NCBI RefSeq assembly: GCF_014642635.1
Contig: NZ_BMIQ01000002.1
Span: forward strand, 186,001 to 250,000
Length of the DNA stretch: 64,000 nucleotides
Direction: 5' to 3'
Source: Aureimonas endophytica
GTDB lineage: Bacteria; Pseudomonadota; Alphaproteobacteria; Rhizobiales; Rhizobiaceae
A program made the position numbers and the translations under genes. This document shows positions 37,735-46,092 of the stretch, piece by piece. Under the pieces are notes generated by a model. The model did not search any database and was not told where the DNA came from. It worked only from the letters and a program-made list of their open reading frames with translations. Numbering within the stretch: the stretch's first letter is position 1; each line of letters begins with the position of its first letter.

Positions 37735-37792
37735 AAAAACGCCAGCGCTTCCACCGCACGCCTTTCGGTGGTCCTTTTCGCCGGACTGCGGC

Positions 37793-40375
37793 CTATCGCG
37801 CAAGGGCCTCTTGCACCGCAGCGAGAAGCTGGTCGGTCGAGAAGGGCTTTTTGATCGTCCGAATATGCTCCGCGCCGCGCGGCAGGTCGATCTGCTCGCC
37901 GTAGCCGGTGGCGAAGACGAAGGGAATCCGGCGCTCGTTGAGATTGGCGACGAGGGGGAAGCTCGTTTCCGAGCCGAGATTGACGTCGAGCAGGGCGAAG
38001 TCGATTCGCTCCTCGGCGAGGATCTTGCGCGCCTCGGCGACGCTGGCGGCCATGAAGACCTGCTCCATGCCGCAGCCGGCGAGCATCTGCTCGGCGTCGA
38101 GCGAGATGAGCATGTTGTCCTCGACGAGAAGGGCGTTGGTGCCGGCGAGCGAGGGCGCCTCCGTCCGCGGCAGGGCCTCGATCGCGTCGAGAATGTCCGG
38201 CTCGCGCCGCCGCGCCGTGCGGTCGAGATGGAAGACCGTCGGCGGCAGCAGGAAGTCGGCTTCGAGGCCGCCGAGCGCGTAGCGCACCCGCGCCTCGCCG
38301 TGAAGGTCGTGCGGGATCGAGCGCTCGATGATGGTCGAGCCGAAGCCACGCCGGCTCGGCGGCTGCACCGGCGGGCCGCCATGCTCGCGCCAGGCGATGG
38401 CGCAGGCCTCGTCCGCGTCGATCGACCAGGTGACGTCGATCGAGCCGGACGAGTCCGACAGCGCGCCGTATTTCGCCGAATTCGTCACCAGCTCGTGGAA
38501 GACCAGCGCCAGCGTCGAGAAGGTCTTGGCCTCGACGAAGACGTCCGGCCCGGACAGGCGCACGCGGCTCGCCTTGTTGGCGATATAGGCCGAGACCTCG
38601 GTGGTGATGACGTCGGCGAGGCGGGTCGCCGCCGCGTTGTCGCTGGTGATCTGGTCATGGGCGCGTGCCAGGGCCTGGATGCGCCCGCCGATGATGCGGG
38701 CGAAGCCGTCGACCGTGTTGGCGCCGGGCTTGGACTGCGTGACGATCGCCCGGATGAGGCTGAGGATGTTGCGCACCCGGTGATTGAGCTCGGCGATCAG
38801 GAGTTCCTGGCGCTGCGTCGCCAGGCTCTGCTGGCGCTCGGTCTCCTCGTTGAAGCGCAGCAGGATCTCGAGGATCGAGACGCGCAGCGCCTCGGCGGCC
38901 TTGAGATCGGAATCCGTCCAGGCGCGGCTGCGGCCGCGCACGGTTTCCTGCCAGGCCTCGAAGCTCTTGCGCGGGGTGAGGCGCGGGCCGTTCGGCCCGA
39001 TCTTCATCTCTTTCGCGGCTTTGGGGTCGCCCGCCCATTTGACGGTGCTGACGAGCTCCTGCCGGAAGAACAGGATGTAGTCGCGCGGCGAGCGCGAGAT
39101 CGGAATTGCGAGGACGCCGGCGCCGCGATCGGCGAAGTCGGCGGCCGGCGGATAGACCGCCGCGAGCTCGGACGAGGCGTAGACGCGGCTCGCCGCCGCG
39201 CGGTTGAGGAAGCGGGCGAGGCCCGGCAGTTCGTCGGCGGTCGGCGCGCGGCCCGAACCATGCGCCTCGCCCTTCGACCAGACGACGAGCCCGTCGCAGG
39301 CGATGATCTCGCGCAGCTCGTCGGAGAAGTCGGCCAGCGCCTCCATGCTGTTGGTGGTGGCGACGATCTTGCCGATCAGCCGGTCGTGCAGCTGGCGGAC
39401 CGCTTCCTCCGTCGTGCGCCGCTCCTTGTAGATCCGGCCCTCGATGATGAGGGCGACCATCTGGCCGAAGAGCTCGGTGGCGGCGCGCAGCTCCATCGAA
39501 AGCTGGCGTGGCGCGTAGTGGTGAAGCGCGAAGAGGCCCCAGAGCTTACCGTCGATCACGACCGAGATCGAGAAGGAGGCGGCGACGCCCATGTTGCGCA
39601 GGTATTCGATATGGATCGGCGAGACGCTGCGCAGCACCGAAAGCGACAGGTCGATCGGCTGGCCGTAAGGATCGCTCGCCGGGACGATCGGCACGGGCGT
39701 CGCGCCGACATCGGCGATGATGCGCGTCTGGTTGCGGATATAGAGCTGGCGCGCCTGGCGCGGAATGTCCGTCGCCGGATAGTTGAGGCCGAGGAAGGGT
39801 TCCCGGCCGGAGCGCACGGATTCGGCGATCACCTCGCCCGAGCCGCTTTCGGCGAAGCGGTAGAGCATGACGCGATCGAAGCCGGTGATGCCGCGCAGCT
39901 GGCGCACGCTTTCGCGGAAGAGCTGGGTGAGGTCGCCGGTCTTCTGGATCCGGGCGATCATGCTCTTCACCAGCGCGCCGGGATTGACCGTCTGTGTCGT
40001 GTCGGTCGGTTCGGCCTCGATGATGATCGAGGCGCCGGAGACATGCACCGCGATGTCGAAGAAGGTGTTCTTGCCGAGAAGGTCGCAGCCGAAGAGCCGC
40101 TCCGAGCCGTCATGCGAGGCGATGACCTGGAGCCGGCCGCGGATCGAATGGATCGCCGCCGTCGGGAAGATCGCCGACAGGGGCTCGCCCGGCAGATGGT
40201 CGGGCGAGACGTCGAGATAGTCGCCGATATTGGCGGAGACGTGCTGGATCAGCCAGTCCATCGACACGGCGACGAGAAAGCCGAAGGGCTGCACCGTGCC
40301 GAGGAGATGGATCGGCTCGCGATCGCAGTTGGACAGATCGACCGGCTCGTCCAGGGGGTGCGGTTCCGCGGTCAA
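37793..40375 (-). CDS. bphP: Bacteriophytochrome HWE histidine kinase with C-terminal receiver
   Basis: This 860-residue red/far-red light sensor has PAS, GAF, PHY, kinase and receiver domains in order. Cys17, in DLSNCDREPIHLLGTVQPFG, is the expected biliverdin attachment site of bacteriophytochromes. The GAF domain has PATDIP at 200-205. The kinase is of the HWE/HisKA_2 type with AELNHRVRNILS and phospho-His at 532, and a receiver domain follows with VEDN, phospho-acceptor Asp797 in LLDVNLG, FATGYG and IKKP. Its ATG overlaps the stop of the heme oxygenase gene (ATGA), which supplies the chromophore. Phosphotransfer to the fused receiver is possible. Confidence 0.93.
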   Translation of the reverse strand: MTAEPHPLDEPVDLSNCDREPIHLLGTVQPFGFLVAVSMDWLIQHVSANIGDYLDVSPDHLPGEPLSAIFPTAAIHSIRGRLQVIASHDGSERLFGCDLLGKNTFFDIAVHVSGASIIIEAEPTDTTQTVNPGALVKSMIARIQKTGDLTQLFRESVRQLRGITGFDRVMLYRFAESGSGEVIAESVRSGREPFLGLNYPATDIPRQARQLYIRNQTRIIADVGATPVPIVPASDPYGQPIDLSLSVLRSVSPIHIEYLRNMGVAASFSISVVIDGKLWGLFALHHYAPRQLSMELRAATELFGQMVALIIEGRIYKERRTTEEAVRQLHDRLIGKIVATTNSMEALADFSDELREIIACDGLVVWSKGEAHGSGRAPTADELPGLARFLNRAAASRVYASSELAAVYPPAADFADRGAGVLAIPISRSPRDYILFFRQELVSTVKWAGDPKAAKEMKIGPNGPRLTPRKSFEAWQETVRGRSRAWTDSDLKAAEALRVSILEILLRFNEETERQQSLATQRQELLIAELNHRVRNILSLIRAIVTQSKPGANTVDGFARIIGGRIQALARAHDQITSDNAAATRLADVITTEVSAYIANKASRVRLSGPDVFVEAKTFSTLALVFHELVTNSAKYGALSDSSGSIDVTWSIDADEACAIAWREHGGPPVQPPSRRGFGSTIIERSIPHDLHGEARVRYALGGLEADFLLPPTVFHLDRTARRREPDILDAIEALPRTEAPSLAGTNALLVEDNMLISLDAEQMLAGCGMEQVFMAASVAEARKILAEERIDFALLDVNLGSETSFPLVANLNERRIPFVFATGYGEQIDLPRGAEHIRTIKKPFSTDQLLAAVQEALAR

Positions 40376-41013
40376 ATCACTCGCATTCCGTTCTGAGCCC
40401 TGTCGGCGGTCCGCATGGCTTCGAGAAAATAGTCGAACGTCCGGTTCGCGGCGTCCACCGCCCGGTCGCTATCCGCTCCGGTCGCGACGAGCATCTCCGC
40501 CGCGTCGAGAAAGGCTCGGAAACGGGTGGGCTGGCCCGCCGCCTCGAGAAAGGACGTCGCGATGGCGGACGGCTTCCCGTCCTCCTCGGCGGCGCGAAGA
40601 CGTTTCAGGATGAGCCGGGCCCCCAGTCGCGATCCTTCGAGGACATAGGTGACCCCCACCGCTTCGGCAATCGAGGGGCGCGGCAGCGGGAAAGGGGAAA
40701 CGACGATTGGTCGCAGCTTCATGGCCGCGAGATCGCGGCGCGCGGCCTCGTGGCGGAAGGCCGCCGCGCCGTCGCCGAAATGCCGGAAGACGCCGCTCGC
40801 GGCGAGAAGGGGCTCGATCGCGCCGAGGCAGGCCTCGTTGACGATCAGGAAGCGCGCATAGTCACCGCCGCCGCCGTCCGGCTCGCCGATCCGGGCGAAG
40901 CCGGCATCCAGACGCTCGTGCGCGAGGCGCGTTTCCAGGCGCAGCCGATGACGGAGGCCCGTCCCGGGCTCGGGCTCTTGGCCACGGGTCGCGGCCGGCG
41001 AAGGATCGAACAT
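40372..41013 (-). CDS. bphO: Biliverdin-producing heme oxygenase (BphO)
   Basis: This 213-residue heme oxygenase opens heme to biliverdin, the chromophore of the phytochrome encoded immediately downstream. The proximal heme ligand is His32 in ETRLAHERLD, and the distal helix carries the GVTYVLEGSRLGARLI signature. ATG 41013 (MFDPSP) is preferred; a TTG 36 bases upstream would add a Cys-rich stretch that is not typical. The operon order bphO-bphP is common in alphaproteobacteria. Confidence 0.92.
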   Translation of the reverse strand: MFDPSPAATRGQEPEPGTGLRHRLRLETRLAHERLDAGFARIGEPDGGGGDYARFLIVNEACLGAIEPLLAASGVFRHFGDGAAAFRHEAARRDLAAMKLRPIVVSPFPLPRPSIAEAVGVTYVLEGSRLGARLILKRLRAAEEDGKPSAIATSFLEAAGQPTRFRAFLDAAEMLVATGADSDRAVDAANRTFDYFLEAMRTADRAQNGMRVI

Positions 41014-41074
41014 GAGCCGGCAGTAGCAGTTTTTCCCTGCCGCTTCCAAGGGATGGGGGCGGCGCCGCGTGCCC

Positions 41075-42361
41075 TCAGAGCCGGTCGCGCAGCGCGAACC
41101 AGGACATGGCGAGGAAAAGGATCGGCGCGCGGAGACGCCGGCCGCCCGGAAAGGCGCTGATCTTCAAATCTTCGAGAAGCTTCAGGCGATCGCGATTGCC
41201 GGTCACGCGTTCGGCATAGAGCCGCCCGGCGAAGTTCGCCAGCATCACGCCATGGCCCGAATAGCCGCCGATGGCGGTGATGCCGGGCGCGACGGCGCGG
41301 ATATAGGGCATCCGCTCCATCGTGATGCCGACCGAGCCGCCCCAGGCATGGGTCAGCGGCACGGCGCCGATCTGCGGGAAGATCTCGGCGATCTGCCGGC
41401 CGATATCGCCGGCGATGTCGCCGACGGCCGAGGTATAGGTCTCGCGTCCGCCGAAGAGCAGCCGGTTGTCCGGCGTCTTGCGGAAATAGCGCACGACGAA
41501 GCGCGAGTCGTCGACGGATTCCCCGCCCGGCAGCACGTCCGTCCCGGCGGGCAGCGGTTCCGTCGCGCCGATGAAGGAGCGGATGGGCATGATGTGGCGC
41601 GCCGCCTCGCCGCTGATCGCCCCCCCATGCGCGTTGGTCGCGAGGAGCGCCCGCTCGGCCCTGACCGTGCCGTGCGCCGTCCGCGCCTCGACGCGGCCGC
41701 CGACATTTCGCAGCGACAGGACGGGCGTCGCCTCGAAGAGCTTGGCGCCCGCGCCGGCCGCCACCTTTCCCGCGCCGACGAGAAGCTTCAGCGGGTGGAG
41801 ATGGCCGGTGCCCATGTCGCGCATGCCGCCGAAATAGCGCGCCGAGCCGAGCCGCCCGGCGGTCTCGGCCGCGTCCATGAAGGTCGCATGCGGATAGCCG
41901 AAGCGTGTCGCCAGCGCCTCCTGATGGGTGCGATAATCGGCGACGTAACGCTTCTTGTGGGCGACGGAGAGCTGGCCCGGCCGGTAGTCGATGTCGATCG
42001 CATGGGTCGCGGCGAAGTCGAGGAGATGGGTCTTCGCCTCCTCGGCGAGATCGAACAGCGCTTTCGCCCGGTCGAAGCCGTAATGTTTTTCCAGCTCCTC
42101 CGGCCATTGCCGCTGGCCGGTGCCGAGCTGGCCGCCATTGCGGCCCGAGGCGCCGTCGCCGAGGCGATGGGCCTCGAGAAGCGCGACTGAGACGCCGCGC
42201 GCCGCGAGATGCGCGGCCGCCGACAGGCCGGTGAAGCCGCCGCCGACGATCACGACGTCGGCGGCCAGATCGCCCTCCAGCGCCGGATAGGCCGGCCGGT
42301 CCGGCACCGAATCCTCGTACCAGGACCGGCCGGGCGAGATGGGGGACTGATAGGCCGCCAT
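41075..42361 (-). CDS. puuB: FAD-dependent oxidoreductase, PuuB-like (gamma-glutamylputrescine oxidase type)
   Basis: This 428-residue DAO-family flavoprotein has an N-terminal dinucleotide-binding motif VVIVGGGFTGLSAAAHLA, the SGRNGGQLG segment characteristic of PuuB-type oxidases, and a C-terminal HAWGGSVGITMERMPYI and GGYSGHGVMLAN FAD-contact region. In Escherichia coli PuuB oxidises gamma-glutamylputrescine in putrescine breakdown. It overlaps by one base (TGATG) with the upstream glutamine synthetase-like gene, supporting the PuuA/PuuB assignment. Confidence 0.85.
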   Translation of the reverse strand: MAAYQSPISPGRSWYEDSVPDRPAYPALEGDLAADVVIVGGGFTGLSAAAHLAARGVSVALLEAHRLGDGASGRNGGQLGTGQRQWPEELEKHYGFDRAKALFDLAEEAKTHLLDFAATHAIDIDYRPGQLSVAHKKRYVADYRTHQEALATRFGYPHATFMDAAETAGRLGSARYFGGMRDMGTGHLHPLKLLVGAGKVAAGAGAKLFEATPVLSLRNVGGRVEARTAHGTVRAERALLATNAHGGAISGEAARHIMPIRSFIGATEPLPAGTDVLPGGESVDDSRFVVRYFRKTPDNRLLFGGRETYTSAVGDIAGDIGRQIAEIFPQIGAVPLTHAWGGSVGITMERMPYIRAVAPGITAIGGYSGHGVMLANFAGRLYAERVTGNRDRLKLLEDLKISAFPGGRRLRAPILFLAMSWFALRDRL

Positions 42362-43908
42362 CAGACTTGCAGAAGCAGGTATTCGCGCTCCCAGGGGCTG
42401 ATCACCTGCATGAAGGTCTCGAACTCGCCCCGCTTGATGCCGGCATAGGTGCCGACGAATTCGCGGCTGAAGACGTCGTGGAAGGCGACCTCGGCCTCGA
42501 AGGCGGCGACCGCCTCCAGGAGGCCGCGCGGCAGCGAGATCTCGCCGCTCTCGTTCACGGTGCGGTCGGTCGGCTGGTCGGGCTCGATCGCGTTGACGAT
42601 GCCGAGATAGCCGCAGGCCAGCGAGGCGGCGAGCGCAAGATAGGGATTGGCGTCGGAAGAGGGCAGGCGGTTCTCGACGCGCCGCGCCGACGGGTCGGAG
42701 GTCGGGATGCGGAAGGCCGTGGTGCGGTTGTCGTAGCCCCAGGCATTGTTGGTCGGCGCCGACATGCCATAGGTCAGGCGGCGATAGGAGTTCACGTAGG
42801 GCGCCATCATCACCAGCGCCGCCGGCACGTAGCGCTGCATGCCGCCGATGAAGCGGTAGAATTCCGGCGAGGGCGAACCGTCTTCCTGCGAGAAGATGTT
42901 GCGGCCGCTGTCGATCTCGACCACCGACTGGTGGATGTGCATGGCCGAGCCCGGCTGGCCCTGGATGGGCTTGGCCATGAAGGTGGCGTAGATGCCCTGG
43001 CCCATCGCCGCCTCGCGGATGGTGCGCTTGAACATGAACACCTGGTCGGCGAGTTCCACCGGATGGCCGTGGCGCAGGTTGATCTCGAGCTGGGCCGCGC
43101 CGTCCTCGTGGATCAGCGTGTCGATCTCCAGACCCTGCGCGTCGGAATAATGGTAGATGTCGTCGATGAGCTCGTCGAACTCGTTGACGCCGCCGATCGA
43201 ATAGGCCTGTCCGCCCTGGATCTGACGGCCCGAGCGGCCGATCGGCGGCACGAGCGGATAGTCGGGATCGACATTCTTCGAGACGAGATAGAACTCGATC
43301 TCCGGGGCGACGATCGGCCGCCAGCCGCGCTCCTCGTAGAGGGCGAGCACCCGCTTCAGCACGTTGCGCGGCGTATAGGCGACCGCCTGGCCCTGCGTGT
43401 CGACGAGGTCGCAGATCACCTGCGCCGTCGGGTCGGTCTCCCAGGGCACGGCCGAGAGGGTCGAGAGATCGGGCACGAGCTTCAGGTCGCCGTCGTTCGG
43501 CGAATAGCGGAACTCGCCCGATTCCTCCGGATATTCGCCCGAGATCGTGTGCATGAAGAGGGCGGAGGGCAGGGCGAGCGAGGTGTTGCCGGTGAATTTC
43601 TTGGCCGGCATCATCTTGCCGCGCGGCACGCCTGCGAGATCGGGCGTGATGCATTCCACATCCTCGATGGCGCGCACGCGCAGCCAGTCCGCCGCCTCGT
43701 CCATCGAGCGCACGCCGCGCCGGGAATCGAGGAAGCCGCGCCGCTCGTCCGCCGCCGGCAGGGCGGGCGCCGGATCGCGCTTCGGATTGGCGGCCGTGCC
43801 GACCGGCGTCGCCTCCTTGGCGGGCGGCGGCGGCATCGGACCCTTCGGACGATCGATCCTGCCCGGCGACTTCGGGCGCGACGACTTCGGTCTCGACTGG
43901 TCGGACAT
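42361..43908 (-). CDS. puuA: Glutamine synthetase family protein, PuuA-like
   Basis: This 515-residue protein of the type I glutamine synthetase fold has active-site segments APEIEFYLV, GAAQLEINLRHG, GQPGSAMHIHQS and the C-terminal substrate loop around ENRLPSSDANPYLALAA. The N-terminal 60 residues are a Lys/Pro-rich extension absent from ordinary GlnA. Neighbouring PuuB suggests gamma-glutamylputrescine synthetase; assimilation of ammonia cannot be excluded. ATG 43908 follows AGGA. It is divergent from the oxygenase gene, 166 bases between the starts. Confidence 0.85.
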   Translation of the reverse strand: MSDQSRPKSSRPKSPGRIDRPKGPMPPPPAKEATPVGTAANPKRDPAPALPAADERRGFLDSRRGVRSMDEAADWLRVRAIEDVECITPDLAGVPRGKMMPAKKFTGNTSLALPSALFMHTISGEYPEESGEFRYSPNDGDLKLVPDLSTLSAVPWETDPTAQVICDLVDTQGQAVAYTPRNVLKRVLALYEERGWRPIVAPEIEFYLVSKNVDPDYPLVPPIGRSGRQIQGGQAYSIGGVNEFDELIDDIYHYSDAQGLEIDTLIHEDGAAQLEINLRHGHPVELADQVFMFKRTIREAAMGQGIYATFMAKPIQGQPGSAMHIHQSVVEIDSGRNIFSQEDGSPSPEFYRFIGGMQRYVPAALVMMAPYVNSYRRLTYGMSAPTNNAWGYDNRTTAFRIPTSDPSARRVENRLPSSDANPYLALAASLACGYLGIVNAIEPDQPTDRTVNESGEISLPRGLLEAVAAFEAEVAFHDVFSREFVGTYAGIKRGEFETFMQVISPWEREYLLLQV

Positions 43909-44074
43909 GCAATCCTGCGTGACATGGTGGTGCGCGCGAACCATAGCCGAGCCCCGATCGCGAGGAAAGGCGGCCGTTGCGCCATGCTCGCGCCATGCCG
44001 CCTGTGTCTGCCGCTTGACGCGCGGCGTTCCGAAGCGCAGGCCAGCGCGCAAAACTTGAGTGAAAGCGACGAAG

Positions 44075-44866
44075 ATGGACCAACGGGTTCAACAGAAGGC
44101 CAAGACGCAGGGGATCGAGGACACGATGTCGGGCGGCAGCGCTGTGGCGCGGGCCGTGATGCGGATGGTGGAGGGCGCCGAGCGGCTGAACCTGCGCCAT
44201 TCGGCGATCGGCAACCCGCCGGTCTATCCGACCGACACCTTTCCCTGGGCCCGCGAGGTCGAGGCCGAATGGCGGCTGATCCGGGCCGAGCTCGATCGCA
44301 TCCTGGTGCGCCGCGAGGAACTGCCGGCCTTCCACGAGATCTCCTCGGAAGTGCGCTCGATCTCCTCCGACCGGAACTGGAAGACCTTCTTCCTCTGCGG
44401 CTACGGCATCAAGTCGGAGGAGGCGATCCGCCAATGCCCCGAGACCTGGCGCATCCTCCAGAAGATTCCCGGCCTGAAATCGGCGATGTTCTCGATCTTC
44501 GAGCCCGGCAAGCATCTGCCGCCGCATCGCGGCCCCTATAACGGCGTGCTGCGCTTCCATCTCGGCCTCATCGTGCCGCCGGAGCCGGAGAAGATCGCCA
44601 TCCGCGTCGAGAACGAGCTCTGCCATTGGGAAGAGGGCAAGGCGCTGATCTTCGACGACGCCTACGAGCACGAGGCCTGGAACCATTCGGATCAAGTGCG
44701 GGTCGTGCTCTTCGTCGATTTCGAGAAGCCGCTGACCTTCCCGGCCAATCTCACCAACAAGGCGATCCTCAACCTCGCGATGTTCACGCCCTTCATCCGC
44801 GAGGGTTACAAGGCGCACAAGTCGTGGGAGAAGATGTTCTACGGCGCGGGTCGCATGCATCGCTGA
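44075..44866 (+). CDS. Aspartyl/asparaginyl beta-hydroxylase-family dioxygenase
   Basis: This 263-residue Fe(II)/2-oxoglutarate oxygenase-like protein carries the family core HRGPYNGVLRFHLGL and, later, FDDAYEHEAWNHSDQVRVVLFVD. The first metal His is followed by Arg-Gly, as in animal AspH, rather than Arg-Asp as in LpxO, so iron would be held by two histidines only. LpxO hydroxylates lipid A acyl chains; the substrate here is unknown. ATG 44075 is preferred over GTG 44060. The gene is divergent from puuA. Confidence 0.82.
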   Translation: MDQRVQQKAKTQGIEDTMSGGSAVARAVMRMVEGAERLNLRHSAIGNPPVYPTDTFPWAREVEAEWRLIRAELDRILVRREELPAFHEISSEVRSISSDRNWKTFFLCGYGIKSEEAIRQCPETWRILQKIPGLKSAMFSIFEPGKHLPPHRGPYNGVLRFHLGLIVPPEPEKIAIRVENELCHWEEGKALIFDDAYEHEAWNHSDQVRVVLFVDFEKPLTFPANLTNKAILNLAMFTPFIREGYKAHKSWEKMFYGAGRMHR

Positions 44867-44898
44867 CCCGGCCGCCGGGCTTTGCGGGGGAGGGCGCG

Positions 44899-45420
44899 AT
44901 GGAGGAGCCGGTCTGGCGCGAGATGCGGGACGCCGATCTCGCAGGCGTGGAAACGCTCGGCAACCGCATCCATCCCGGCCTGACCGAGCGGCCGGAGGTC
45001 TTCGCGGATCGGCTCGCGCTCTTTCCGCAGGGCTGCCAGGTCCTCGCCACGGCGACGACGATCGAGGGCTATGCCATTTCCCACCCGGCGCGGCTCTTCG
45101 ATCCGCCGCCGCTCGACACGGTGCTCGGCCGCCTGCCGGACGATGCCGACGGCTACTACATCCACGACGTGGTGGTGGCGCCGCATCTGCGCGGCGCCGG
45201 CCATGCGCGCATCGGCGTCTACCATGCGCTGGATGCCGGCGCCGCCTTTCGCGAGACGGCGCTGATCGCCGTCTACGGCACGATGCCCTTCTGGCAGCGC
45301 TTCGGCTTCGCCGACCGCACGGGCGGCATCCGGCCCGAGAAGCTCGCGCCCTACGGGCCGGAGGCCCGCTACATGGTCCGGCGCAAGAGCGCGGTGGAGT
45401 TCACGCCCCGGGCCGGCTGA
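44899..45420 (+). CDS. GNAT-family N-acetyltransferase
   Basis: This 173-residue protein begins VWREMRDADLAGV and contains YYIHDVVVAPHLRGAGHARIG, the acetyl-CoA pyrophosphate loop of GNAT enzymes, and a C-terminal YGTMPFWQRFGFAD strand-helix typical of the fold. GGGGGAGGG precedes the ATG. It follows the dioxygenase gene by 32 bases on the same strand. The acceptor is unknown. Confidence 0.83.
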   Translation: MEEPVWREMRDADLAGVETLGNRIHPGLTERPEVFADRLALFPQGCQVLATATTIEGYAISHPARLFDPPPLDTVLGRLPDDADGYYIHDVVVAPHLRGAGHARIGVYHALDAGAAFRETALIAVYGTMPFWQRFGFADRTGGIRPEKLAPYGPEARYMVRRKSAVEFTPRAG

Positions 45421-45650
45421 AGGCGAAGGCGCGGGCCGGCGGGTGCCGCCGCCCTTCTCCCGGCTTTTATGCTAGCCGGTTGCCGATCGGCGGCGCGCCC
45501 GAAACGCGGCGCGGCGCGGCGAAGGGCGTCCTTCGCGCGACGATCGCGACGATCGATAGGTTGCTGTGCTTCAACGGCTAAGAGCTAAGTCGTTGTATTC
45601 GCATGCTGTGATGTCTGAATGCCCGGAGCCGACATGCGGAGGGCCGTCTC

Positions 45651-46076
45651 ATGATCACGACGAGCGACGATGACGCTCTTTCGTCGGCCGCGACGGTCAT
45701 CGATCGGGAGAAGCCGTCGCGGAAGAGCATGCTGCGCGGCAAGCGCATCCTGATCGTCGAGGACGAGTTCTACATCGCCGACAGCCTCGCGATGGACTTC
45801 GCCGATCTCGGCGCCGAGATCGTCGGGCCGGCCGCCTCCATCGACGAGGCTTTCGAGCTTCTCGGCACGGGCGAGACGGTCGACTGGGCCGTGCTCGACA
45901 TCAATGTCCAGGGCGCGATGATCTACCCGCTGGCGGCGGCGCTGCGCCGTCTCGGCCTGCCCTTCGTCTTCGCCACGGGCTATGATCACTGGATGATCCC
46001 GGCCGACTACCAGTCCGTGCCGATCTGCCAGAAGCCGGTCGATCCGGCGAGCGTCGCGCGGCTGCTCGCGCGCTGA
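45651..46076 (+). CDS. Single-domain response regulator, FATGY type
   Basis: This 141-residue protein is only a receiver domain: ILIVEDEFYIADSLA (acidic pocket), the phospho-acceptor Asp in AVLDINVQG, the FVFATGYD segment and QKPVD (conserved Lys). The PFxFATGY sequence marks a subgroup of alphaproteobacterial receivers (FATGUY, for example SdrG and MrrA) that exchange phosphate with HWE/HisKA_2 kinases in general stress signalling. It is convergent with the large HWE kinase 16 bases away, its likely partner. GGAGGG lies just before the ATG. Confidence 0.88.
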   Translation: MITTSDDDALSSAATVIDREKPSRKSMLRGKRILIVEDEFYIADSLAMDFADLGAEIVGPAASIDEAFELLGTGETVDWAVLDINVQGAMIYPLAAALRRLGLPFVFATGYDHWMIPADYQSVPICQKPVDPASVARLLAR

Positions 46077-46092
46077 AGGGCGCGCGGGCGCC

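Noticed and set aside
45421-45650. EcfG-type stress promoter before the FATGY regulator
   Set aside because: No GGAAC followed at 16-17 bases by CGTT could be found there or before the hybrid kinase.
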